A stretch of DNA of 12,539 nucleotides from NCBI GenBank assembly GCA_041629655.1, contig JBFKMV010000158.1:1-12539 (forward strand), read 5' to 3'. This document shows, piece by piece, positions 1 to 8,500 of the stretch (positions within the stretch are counted from its first letter, which is position 1; every line of letters starts with the position of its first letter). A program made the position numbers and the translations under genes. The notes under the pieces were generated by a model. It was not told the DNA's origin and ran no database searches. It saw nothing but the letters and a program-made list of their open reading frames with translations. Source of the stretch: JBFKMV01 sp041629655. Its GTDB lineage: Bacteria > Acidobacteriota > Polarisedimenticolia > Polarisedimenticolales > Polarisedimenticolaceae.

Positions 1-1
1 G

Positions 2-397
2 GGCGGGACTGCCCTGACGCCGGAGGACACCGACGCCGACACGGTGCCGGACTACCTGGACGACGACAGCGACGGGGATGGCGTCCCCGACACGATCGAG
101 GGGCACGACGCCGACGCCGATGGCGTGGCGGACACGAGCTCGGTCGGAGCCGACGCCGACGGCGACGGCCTCGACGACGCCTACGACACGGTGGCCGGCC
201 CGGCTCCGGGCAACGAGACCGGCAGCAATGCACCACTCCAGAACACCGACGGCGCGGACGAGCCGGACTGGCGCGACACCGACGACGACAACGACGGCAC
301 CCCGACGAGCGGCGAGGACGGCAACGGCAACGGCGACTTCAGCGACGACGACCAGGACCTCGACGGCGCTCCCGACTACCTCGATGCGGACGGCGCG
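2..397 (+). repeat. Asp-rich thrombospondin-3-like repeat tract within the giant surface protein gene
   Basis: Imperfect tandem units of gac-gcc-gac and gac-ggc-gac codons encode D-x-D-x-D-G loops. The DNA is correspondingly repetitive, for example gacgccgac at three nearby places between bases 31 and 165. Such loops bind calcium in thrombospondin-3 and dockerin-like proteins. The tract runs off the left edge, so its full copy number is unknown. Confidence 0.75.
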
Positions 398-3300
398 CCG
401 CCGGGGTCCGTCGAGTTGATGAAGGATGCGGGTCGCTTCGAGGCTCGGGCCGGGGACCTCGTCTCGTACGTCCTGACCGCTCGCAACACGGGTGGTGCCG
501 CGTTGGCCGGGGTGATGCTGAGGGATCGTGTTCCTGCAGGGTTCAAGTACGTCGCCGGCTCCGGGCGCGAGCGCCGGGCGGGTCTTGACGGGCTGCTCGA
601 CACGGCGGACGACGCGGTGACCCCGCTGGAGCCGTCCGGTCAGCGCCCGATCGAATTCGGTGGCCTGCTGATCGCAGGCGGCGAGACGATCCGGATCCAC
701 TACGTGCTGCGTGTCGGCTCGGGTGTCGTCGCGGGTCCCGCCGTCAACATTGCAACACCGCTGCTCGGCGGAGTGCCGGCCGGAAACACTGCCAGCCGCT
801 CGGTCCTGGTGAGGCAGGACGACCCGATCTTCGACCGCAGCACCGTGATCGGCAAGGTGTTCCACGATCGTGACGGAGACGGCCGGCAGAATTCCGGCGA
901 GCCGGGCCTGGCCGGCGTCCGCCTGGTCACTCCCGCCGGGCTGATCATCGAGACCGACGCTCACGGTCGCTACCACCTGGCGGACCTGGAGGTCGGGCGC
1001 TGGGAGCGCGGCAGCAGTGTCATCCTCAAGATCGATCCGTCCAGCCTTCCGCGCGGCAGCAGGTTCACGACCGAGAATCCGCGAGTCGTTCACGCAACTC
1101 CCGGCCTGATGGTGACCGTCGACTTCGGGGTCGCGTTGCCGGAGCTTGCGGAGCCGGGAGCCGGCGGTGTCGCGGGCGCTTCGGGTCGCATCGAGCTGTC
1201 CGGCGGCGGAACCGTGCACGTCACGTCCGAGGCGAACCCCGGGGCCCGAAGCCTGACCGTCGCAGCGGCCGCAACGACGACCCTCCGCGGCGGCGCTCTC
1301 GTGCGCCCCGTGCGGTTCGTCAGCTACACGGACTACTCCGCCTTCATCGATCGCTGGGAGCTGGTGATCCGAAGGGCCGACGACCTGCGAGTGATCCGGA
1401 CGCTTTCCGGCCGGGGCCTCCGGCCGCTCGACGTGTTCGAGTGGGACGGGGCGGGGAGCCCGCCGGCAGGTCCGACCGCCCGGCCCGGCGACTACACCTA
1501 CGCGCTGCGGGTGTACGACCCGCAGGGGCGGCGTGACGAGACCGCGCCGAAACGGTTCTCGATCGTCGAAGGCGCGGAGGGATCCGCCGGTAGCGCAGAA
1601 CGCGAGGCCGCCGAGGAGGATCGGCTGCGCCGGACGGTCTTCGGCGCCAGCAGCCTCGCCTCGCACGGCATCCCGCTCCCCGGTGGCCGGATCCGGGTCC
1701 ACGGCCGTGACCTGCCCGCGTCCGGCACGGTGCGGCTCGACGGGACCGTCGTGCCGCTGGACCGCGAAGGCCGGTTCACCTGGGACCAGCACGTCCCCGC
1801 GGGCCGTCGGGACGTCGCGCTGGAGGTGTCCACGGCCGACGCCACGGCGTGGAGCGGCGCGCTGCCGGTCGAGGTACCCGAGAGCCGGTTCTTCATGGTC
1901 GGCATCGCCGAGCTGACGGCCGGCGCCAACGACCTGTCCGGCGCGGTCGAGCCCCTGAGCGGGGACGAGCGGTTCGACGGGGACGTGTTCGTGGAAGGCC
2001 GGGTGGCGTTCTACCTCAAGGGCAAGATCCGCGGGCGCTATCTCGTCACGGCCAGTCTCGACACCCGCGAGGAGGGCCTCGGCGACGTGCTCGACGGCCT
2101 CGACCGAGAGGATCCGCGCAGCGTGTTCCGGCTGCTCGACCCCGACCGCTACTACCCGGTGTACGGCGACGACTCGACGACCGTGAGCGACACCGACACC
2201 CAGGGCCGCTTCTACGTGCGTCTGGACTGGGACGGCTCCACCGCGTTGTGGGGCAACTACGAGACCGGGTTCACGGGGACCGAGTTCGGCCAGTACGACC
2301 GGAGCCTGTACGGGGCCAAGCTGGACTACCGCACCTCGTCGGTGACCGAGCACGGCGAACCCCGCGCGGAGCTGGCGACGTTCGTCTCGGAGCCGCGAAC
2401 CGCCTTCGGGCACGACCGGTTCCTCGCCACCGGCGGCAGCCTGTACTACCTCTCCGAGACCGACATCGTCCAGGGCTCCGAGAAGCTGTGGATCGAGGTG
2501 CTCGATCGCGACTCCGGCCGCGTCGTGCAGAACCTGGCCCTGGAGCGCGACCGGGACTACGAGGTCGACGAGATCCAGGGCCGGATCCTGCTGCGGCGGC
2601 CGCTGACGCAGTTCGCGGCCCCGGCCGCCCCGGGCATCATCCAGGACGCCCCGCTCGACGGTGACCGCGTCGTGCTGCTCGCCGACTACGAGTTCGTGCC
2701 GCGAAGCCTCGATCCCGACCGCCTGACGCTCGGCGCGCGGGGCAAGACACGGCTCGGCGACACGGTGGCCGTGGGCGGCACGTGGGTCCAGGAGCAACGC
2801 GCCGATCAGGACTACCGCCTGACCGGCGCCGATCTGGCGTTCCGTCCCGCCGAGGGCACGTACCTGAAGCTCGAGGTCGCCGAGAGCGAGGCCTCACAGG
2901 CCTCGGCCACGCGGCTGTCCGCAGACGGCGGCCTCAGCTTCGCCGATCTCGAGCCGGTGCCCGGCCAGGCGCGCAGCGGCGAGGCAGTGGCCGTCGAGGC
3001 CCGGCTGGACGCCGCCGACCTGGGACGGGGGAATGTCGACGCCGTGGTGTCCGGCTGGTGGCGTCAGCGCGACGCCGGCTTCTCCACCGCGCGGGCCGAG
3101 AGCGGGGTCGAGACGACCGAGTACGGCGCCGCCGCGACCTGGCAGGCGCGCGAGGAGCTGGCGGTTTCGGCGCGGGCGTCCGTCGTGGAGCGCGCCGGTG
3201 TCGGCGAAGACGTGGCGGTCAGCGTCCAGGCCGACTATCGAGCTACGGATCGGGTGCGCGTCGGTACGGAGATCCGGCAACGGCGCAGCGATCCGGCCGC

Positions 3301-4510
3301 CGGGGCCGACACCGAGGGCACGCTGGCCGGGGTTCGCGTGGGCTACGACCTGTCGGAAAGCACCGAGGTCTACGCCAAGGCACAGGTCACGGTCGACGAG
3401 GGAGACGGTTTCGAGTCCAACGACCTCGCCACGGTGGGAGCCCGAACGCGTCTGGCCGGAGGGTGGAGCGTCGGGGCGGAGGCCAGCGCCGGCGACCGCG
3501 GCAACGCCGCCCGCGTCGGCGTCGATCGCGCCACGGCCGCCGGCACGCTCTACGGCGCCTACACGCTGTCGACCGACCGCACGACGCGCCGGGCCGACGT
3601 GGTCACCCTGGGCCGGCGGGCGACGATCAGCGACCAGGTGCGGATGTTCAGCGAGGGGCGCTTCTCGCGCGACGCGCGGGGCACCGGCGCAGGGCAGCTG
3701 GTCGGCCTGGATCTCGACCTCGCGAAGAGCTGGACCGCCCGGTTGTCGCTGGAGCGGAGCGACCTCGATCCGCCCTCCGGGGCAACCATCGAGCGCGATG
3801 CCGCCTCGGCCGGCCTCGGTTACCGGGCCGACCGGCTGAGCATGAGCGGCAAGCTCGAGTACCGGCGCGACCGCGGTGCGGCGCCGCGCCGGCAGTGGCT
3901 CGCCAGCGGCCTGTTCGACGCGGCGGTTTCCGACAGCCTGAAGCTGCTGGGCAAGCTGAACCTGTCCCGCACCGAGGACCGGCTGGACGGGAGCACCGAG
4001 GCCCGCTTCGTCGAGGCCGACCTGGGTCTGGCGTACCGCCCGGTCCGCCACGACCGCGTCAACCTGCTCGCCAAGTACACGTTCCTGTTCGATCTGCCGA
4101 GCGCGGGCCAGAGCGTCACGCGTCCCGACCAGCGGTCGCACGTGCTGTCGGCGGAAGGTTGGTGGAGCGTCAGCCGTCGCTGGCAGGTCGGCGCGAAGCT
4201 CGCCGGCAAACGCGGCGAGCAACGTGCGGATCGCGACGCGGGGCCGTGGTTCCGAAACCGCCTGGACCTCGGTGTCCTGGCGGGCCGCTACCACCTGGTG
4301 CGCAACTGGGACGGCGTCGCGGAGTACCGCGTGCTGCGCTCGCGCGATGCGGGCGACCGGCGCAGCGGCGCGCTGCTCGGCCTGTACCGGCACCTCGGCG
4401 ACCGGCTCAAACTGGGAGCCGGCTACAACTTCACGGACTTCTCCGACGATCTGACGAAGCTCGACCACGACGGCCACGGCTGGTTCGTCAAGCTCGTCGG
4501 CAAGCTCTAG
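2..4510 (+). CDS. Giant surface protein: Asp-rich TSP3-like repeats, DUF11, SdrD-B-like, FlgD-like Ig and outer-membrane barrel-like region (5' end missing)
   Basis: The frame is open from base 2 with no stop, so the gene starts left of the window. The GTG at 44 lies inside a run of Asp-rich repeats and is not a credible start. Residues below are numbered from base 44. Residues 1-118 are calcium-binding, thrombospondin-type-3-like repeats (DSDGDGVPD, DADGDGLDD, and VPDYLD/APDYLD at either end). Residues 122-260 match DUF11 (AGDLVSYVLTARNTG). Residues 267-368 resemble an SdrD-B/Cna-B-like domain (GKVFHDRDGDGRQNSGEPGL). Residues 420-510 look like a FlgD-type Ig domain (RPGDYTYALRVYDPQGRRDETAP). 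From about 613 to 1488 there are alternating polar/aromatic strands, with landmarks YYPVYGDDSTTV near 703 and a final strand WFVKLVGKL, as expected for an outer-membrane beta-barrel. No TonB plug is visible. The likely role is a surface adhesin or scaffold anchored by its own barrel; the substrate is unknown. Domain calls are by eye. Confidence 0.88.
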   Translation, partial: GGTALTPEDTDADTVPDYLDDDSDGDGVPDTIEGHDADADGVADTSSVGADADGDGLDDAYDTVAGPAPGNETGSNAPLQNTDGADEPDWRDTDDDNDGTPTSGEDGNGNGDFSDDDQDLDGAPDYLDADGAPPGSVELMKDAGRFEARAGDLVSYVLTARNTGGAALAGVMLRDRVPAGFKYVAGSGRERRAGLDGLLDTADDAVTPLEPSGQRPIEFGGLLIAGGETIRIHYVLRVGSGVVAGPAVNIATPLLGGVPAGNTASRSVLVRQDDPIFDRSTVIGKVFHDRDGDGRQNSGEPGLAGVRLVTPAGLIIETDAHGRYHLADLEVGRWERGSSVILKIDPSSLPRGSRFTTENPRVVHATPGLMVTVDFGVALPELAEPGAGGVAGASGRIELSGGGTVHVTSEANPGARSLTVAAAATTTLRGGALVRPVRFVSYTDYSAFIDRWELVIRRADDLRVIRTLSGRGLRPLDVFEWDGAGSPPAGPTARPGDYTYALRVYDPQGRRDETAPKRFSIVEGAEGSAGSAEREAAEEDRLRRTVFGASSLASHGIPLPGGRIRVHGRDLPASGTVRLDGTVVPLDREGRFTWDQHVPAGRRDVALEVSTADATAWSGALPVEVPESRFFMVGIAELTAGANDLSGAVEPLSGDERFDGDVFVEGRVAFYLKGKIRGRYLVTASLDTREEGLGDVLDGLDREDPRSVFRLLDPDRYYPVYGDDSTTVSDTDTQGRFYVRLDWDGSTALWGNYETGFTGTEFGQYDRSLYGAKLDYRTSSVTEHGEPRAELATFVSEPRTAFGHDRFLATGGSLYYLSETDIVQGSEKLWIEVLDRDSGRVVQNLALERDRDYEVDEIQGRILLRRPLTQFAAPAAPGIIQDAPLDGDRVVLLADYEFVPRSLDPDRLTLGARGKTRLGDTVAVGGTWVQEQRADQDYRLTGADLAFRPAEGTYLKLEVAESEASQASATRLSADGGLSFADLEPVPGQARSGEAVAVEARLDAADLGRGNVDAVVSGWWRQRDAGFSTARAESGVETTEYGAAATWQAREELAVSARASVVERAGVGEDVAVSVQADYRATDRVRVGTEIRQRRSDPAAGADTEGTLAGVRVGYDLSESTEVYAKAQVTVDEGDGFESNDLATVGARTRLAGGWSVGAEASAGDRGNAARVGVDRATAAGTLYGAYTLSTDRTTRRADVVTLGRRATISDQVRMFSEGRFSRDARGTGAGQLVGLDLDLAKSWTARLSLERSDLDPPSGATIERDAASAGLGYRADRLSMSGKLEYRRDRGAAPRRQWLASGLFDAAVSDSLKLLGKLNLSRTEDRLDGSTEARFVEADLGLAYRPVRHDRVNLLAKYTFLFDLPSAGQSVTRPDQRSHVLSAEGWWSVSRRWQVGAKLAGKRGEQRADRDAGPWFRNRLDLGVLAGRYHLVRNWDGVAEYRVLRSRDAGDRRSGALLGLYRHLGDRLKLGAGYNFTDFSDDLTKLDHDGHGWFVKLVGKL

Positions 4511-4511
4511 C

Positions 4512-4558
4512 CGAAGCGCGTCGGGCCCGCCGCCTCGCAGGGCGACGGGCCCGCTTCG
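4512..4558. terminator. GC-rich hairpin between convergent genes, probable bidirectional terminator
   Basis: The arm CGAAGC (4512-4517) plus GGGCCCG (4523-4529) pairs with CGGGCCC (4546-4552) plus GCTTCG (4553-4558), leaving a 5-base bulge at 4518-4522. The loop region contains a further CGCC/GGCG pairing option. It begins two bases after the stop of the giant surface protein and lies 16 bases beyond the stop of the convergent cupredoxin gene. It fills almost the whole 64-base gap. No T-tract follows on either strand, so termination strength is uncertain, but position and stem strength fit a shared terminator. Confidence 0.6.
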
Positions 4559-4574
4559 ACAGCCGGTTTCCAGG

Positions 4575-5366
4575 TCAGCGCGTGAACGTGAAGTCGGACG
4601 CCGTGGTCTCGCCGTCGGCGATCGTCACGGTCGCGGTCTGCGTGCCCAGCTTCTCGTGCCAGGCCTCCACCTCGTAGGTGCCCGCGGGCAGCCCCGCGAT
4701 CTCGAACGACCCGTCCGCGCCCGACACCGAGTAATACGGGTGGTCCAGCACGGCGACGAACGCGTTCATCCAGGGGTGGACGTCGCACTTGATCTTGAAC
4801 GGCTCCTCGGTCTTCGTGAACGTGAACTCCGCCTCGGTCTGGTTGGCGGGCATCGCGCGGTTGAAGCCCTTGTTGATCTTGGGCAGCGAGTGCACGTTGT
4901 GCAGCAGGCCGTCCGAGTTCAGGATCTTGAACGTCTGCCCGACCATGATCCCCATCACGTGCGGGATGTAGCGGCAGCCTTCCTGGTCCATCACACGCGG
5001 CTCGGCGGGCGGCGCGAACTGCGTCGCCGGCAGCCCGTTCTTGACCTGCACCAGCACGTTGGCCAGCGTGTTGCCGTCACCCAGCACCAGCGCCTCGGAC
5101 TGGACCGGCGTCTTGTGCTTGGCGGCGCAGCCCGGGTCGGCATCCATCTTGATCGCGGCCAGCCTGGGTACGTCGCCCTCGTAGCGAACGGTCCCTTTGA
5201 CCGTCGCCGAGCCGAGCGGTTGTGAGGTTCCCGCTGGAGCCCCCGCCGGCTCTTCGGACGGCGTGGTCGCGGGCGCGGGTTCGGAGCCGCCGCCGCAGGC
5301 GGCCAGCGCGAACAGCGCGGCGATCGCCACCGCGACTGCAAGTGTGCGCAACAGTTTGTCGATCAT
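4575..5366 (-). CDS. Cupredoxin lipoprotein with amicyanin-like copper site and C-terminal carboxypeptidase-regulatory-like domain
   Basis: This 263-residue protein is probably a periplasmic, lipid-anchored copper protein for electron transfer; its partner is unknown. A lipoprotein signal peptide ends in LAAC with the lipidated Cys at residue 24, followed by a Gly/Ser/Pro-rich tether to about residue 50. The cupredoxin region (about 52-208) contains LHNVHS (His156, His159) and KCDVHPWM (Cys194, His197, Met200). This matches the C-x2-H-P-x-M loop and HNVH upstream His of amicyanin, so a full type 1 copper ligand set (one upstream His, Cys, His, Met) is present. Cys80 and Cys131 (GCRYIPHVMG) are other conserved-looking positions and could form a disulfide. 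Residues 217-263 (DGSFEIAGLPAGTYEVEAWH) form a carboxypeptidase-regulatory-like beta-sandwich. The ATG at 5366 has an AGGAGG at 10 bases. Relatives are often loosely named methylamine utilization proteins; no mau genes are visible here. Confidence 0.9.
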   Translation of the reverse strand: MIDKLLRTLAVAVAIAALFALAACGGGSEPAPATTPSEEPAGAPAGTSQPLGSATVKGTVRYEGDVPRLAAIKMDADPGCAAKHKTPVQSEALVLGDGNTLANVLVQVKNGLPATQFAPPAEPRVMDQEGCRYIPHVMGIMVGQTFKILNSDGLLHNVHSLPKINKGFNRAMPANQTEAEFTFTKTEEPFKIKCDVHPWMNAFVAVLDHPYYSVSGADGSFEIAGLPAGTYEVEAWHEKLGTQTATVTIADGETTASDFTFTR

Positions 5367-5376
5367 CGGTCGTCAC

Positions 5377-5382
5377 CCTCCT
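5377..5382 (-). promoter_or_regulatory. Shine-Dalgarno site of the cupredoxin lipoprotein gene
   Basis: A perfect AGGAGG on the - strand lies 10 bases before the ATG at 5366. It fixes that ATG as the start and agrees with the signal peptide beginning there. Confidence 0.8.
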
Positions 5383-5461
5383 GTCGGATGTAGGCGTTGC
5401 CTGCGCGATGCCCAGATGAGCCCGCGCGGTCGGAATCGACGCAGAGTCCAGGTCACCGCTC

Positions 5462-5470
5462 ATCATAGCA
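5462..5470 (-). promoter_or_regulatory. Candidate extended -10 promoter for the cupredoxin gene
   Basis: On the - strand the 140-base gap after the propeller gene contains TGCTATGAT: a TATGAT hexamer (5462-5467) preceded by TGC, the extended -10 arrangement. No good -35 is present at 16-18 bases. Initiation here would give a leader of roughly 90 bases before the ATG at 5366. The cupredoxin gene could therefore be transcribed separately from the upstream pair, although read-through is also possible. Confidence 0.3.
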
Positions 5471-5506
5471 GCGGGCCGTGTACCGGGCCGTTCGGCGCCG
5501 CAAGGC

Positions 5507-8500
5507 CTACGGACCCGCTACGATCACCGCGGGCGCTCCCGTGGCCCGGACCCGCTCGTTGAACCCGGCAAGCTCGCTCTCCCGGATGCGGCGCAGCTCG
5601 CCGAGCAGCTCGTCCAGCTCGGCGCGCAGCTCCGCGAACCGCTCGTGCGAGCCGTCGGTCGGCCGGGCGTCGGCGCTCTCGACGGTGGACTGCAGCGCCA
5701 GTAGCTGGTTGTCGAGTTGCGGCGGGAAGTTGAGGATGTCCTGCCCCGCCGTCGATTGCGTCTGATGGATCCGTTGCTCGAGGGCGGTCAACGGCGCCGT
5801 CACGCGCTCGGCCGCCTGCGCGATGCCCTCGCCGTGGCCCGCCTCGGTGAGCCGCCGCGCGAGGTCCTCGACCTGCTGCCGCGCGTCACGAACGCGCTCC
5901 AGCGCGTGGTGGCTCTCGGTGAGCGCTTCCCAGATCCGACGGGCCAGCGCGAACTGGTCGGCGAAGTCCTCGGGGGTCGTGGCCAGACGCGGGTCGGCCA
6001 GCACGCGGACGCTCCGGGTCTCGCTCCAGTCGCCGCGGCGCAGGCGGATCTGGTACGTGCCCGGCGCCACACGCGGCCCCCGCGCGGCGCCCCACAGGAT
6101 CGTCTTGTCGACCAGCTCGGCGTCCGGCAGCCGCAGGTCCCACACGAAGCGGTTCAGGCCTTTCTCCGCGCTCAGCTTCTTGGGCTCGGCCAGCTCCGGG
6201 AAGAACTGGACCCACGGCGACCATGCGCGGCGCTCGGGCTTCAGGCTGGAGAAGCTGCGCAGCTCGTTGCCCGCCGCATCGAGGATCTCGAGCAGCAGCT
6301 CCTCGCCCTCCGCCGGCTCGCCGGCCAGCAGGTAGTGCACCAGCACGCCGGCCGGAGGGTTCTGGCCGGCCGGCTCTCCACGACCGCCGAACGAGAAGCC
6401 TCCGCCGAGACGGTACGCGTCGCGCGGCGCGAACAGGTGGGTCTCCCGCTTCGCGATGTCCGCGCTGAGCTGGTGCAGGGGTGTCAGGTCGTCGAGGATC
6501 CAGAACGATCGCCCCTGGGTCGCCACCACCAGGTCACGCTCCTTGACCGCCAGATCGGTGATCGGTGTCGCGGGAAGCTTGAGCTGCAGCGACTGCCAGC
6601 GCCGGCCGTCGTCGAACGACACGTAGACGCCGAACTCGGTCCCCGCGTAGAGTAGCCCCTTGCGGTCGGGATCCTCGCGCACCACGCGCACGAAGTGGCC
6701 GGCGGGGATGCCGTTGTTGCCGTCGGTCAACAGCTTCCAGCTCTTGCCGTAGTCGTCGCTGCGGAAGACGTACGGACGAAAGTCGTCCATCCGGTACCGC
6801 TGCACGGCCAGGAACACGCGGCCCGGATCGTGCGCCGACGGCTCGATCATGTTGACCGTGGCCCACTCGGGCATCTGCCGCGGCGTGATCTCCTGCCAGC
6901 TCGTTCCGTTGTCGCGCGAGACGTGCACGCGGCCATCGTCCGTCCCCGCCCACAGCAGCTCCGGCCGGTGGGGCGAGGGCTCGAAGGCGAAGATCGTCCC
7001 GTAGACCTCGACACCGGTGTTGTCCCGTGTGATCGGGCCGCCCGCGTAGTCCTGTTTCGACGCGTCGTTCCGGGTCAGGTCGGGGCTGACGATCTCCCAG
7101 CTCTGTCCCTCGTCGATCGAGCGGTGGACGAACTGCGAGCAGTGGTAAAGCACGTTCGGGTCGTGCGGGGAGAGCCGGATCGGTGCGTTCCACTGGAAGC
7201 GGTAACGCAGCCCGCTGGCGGCCTGGCCCACGGCGAGTTGCGGGTAGGTCAGGATCTCGCGGCCCTGGCCCGTGGCCCGGTCGTGCCGTTCGATGCTGCC
7301 GCCGTAGCAGCCGCCGTACGTGATGTCCGGGTTGCGCGGATCGACGGCGATGTGCGCCGACTCGCAGCCGGCGACCGTGAACCAATCCTGGCGCGTGATG
7401 CCGGAGCCCGTCGTGCGGCTGGGAACGGACACGGTGGAGTTGTCCTGCTGTGCCCCGTACACGCGGTAGGGGAACTGGTCGTCCACCGTGACGCGGTAGA
7501 ACTCTGCGGTCGGCTGGTTGGCCTGGGTCGACCACGTGGCGCCGCCGTTCACCGAGACGTTCGCCCCGCCGTCGTTGCCGTTGATCAGGATCGAGTTGTC
7601 CCGGGGATCGATCCACAGGTCGTGATGGTCGCCGTGCGGGGCGCGGATGAACTGGAAGTCCTGGCCGCCGTCCGTCGAGCGCCACAGGCCGACGTTGGCG
7701 ATGTACACGGTGTCGGCGTCGACGGGGTCGGCGAAGACGTGCGTGTAATACCAGGCGCGCTGGCGGAAGTTGCGGTCCTCGTTGATCCGGCGGAACTTCT
7801 TGCCGCCGTCGTCCGAGCGGAACAGTCCTCCGTCCTCGGCCTCGACCAGCGCGTACACCAGGCCGGGCCGCGCCGCGGAGACGCTGACCCCGATCCGGCC
7901 CGTGACGCCTTCCGGCAGGCCCTGCTCGACCGGCTCCCAGGTGTCGCCGCCGTCCGTCGAGCGCCACAGCCCGCTGTCCGGGCCGCCGCCGATCAAGGTC
8001 CAGGGCTTGCGCTCGGCCTGCCAGATCGCCGCGAACAGCCGGCGCGGGTTGTTCGGGTCCATCGCCAGGTCGACCGCGCCGGCGCGCTCGCTCACGAACA
8101 GCACCTGCTCCCAGGACTTGCCGCCGTCCGCCGACCGGAACACGCCACGCTCGGCGTTCGGGCCGAACGCGTGGCCGAGCGCCGCGACGTACACCAGATC
8201 TTGATTGCGCGGGTGGACGCGGATGCGGCCGATCTGACCGGCCTCCGGGAGCCCTGCGTGGGTCCACGTCTCGCCGGCGTCGGTGGAACGGTAGACGCCG
8301 TCGCCGGCCGACACGTTGCCGCGGATGCACGCCGAGCCCATGCCGGCGTAGACCACGTTGGGGTCGGACTCGGCGACGGCGATCGCCCCCACCGAGCCGC
8401 TCTTGAAGTGCTCGTCGGAGACGTTTTTCCAGCTCAGCCCGGCGTCGGTCGTCTTCCACACCCCGCCACCGGTCGAGCCCATGTAGAACGTGCCGGGGTG

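Noticed and set aside
44..46. GTG at 44 as the start of the giant surface protein
   Set aside because: The frame is open upstream to base 2 with the same Asp-rich repeat coding and there is no signal peptide, so the true start lies outside the window.
2894..4477. Open frame of 527 codons on the - strand inside the giant surface protein gene
   Set aside because: It is antisense to a gene with clear domains, has low-complexity Arg/Ala/Val/Gly composition and no recognisable motif. High GC at third positions removes stops on the opposite strand.
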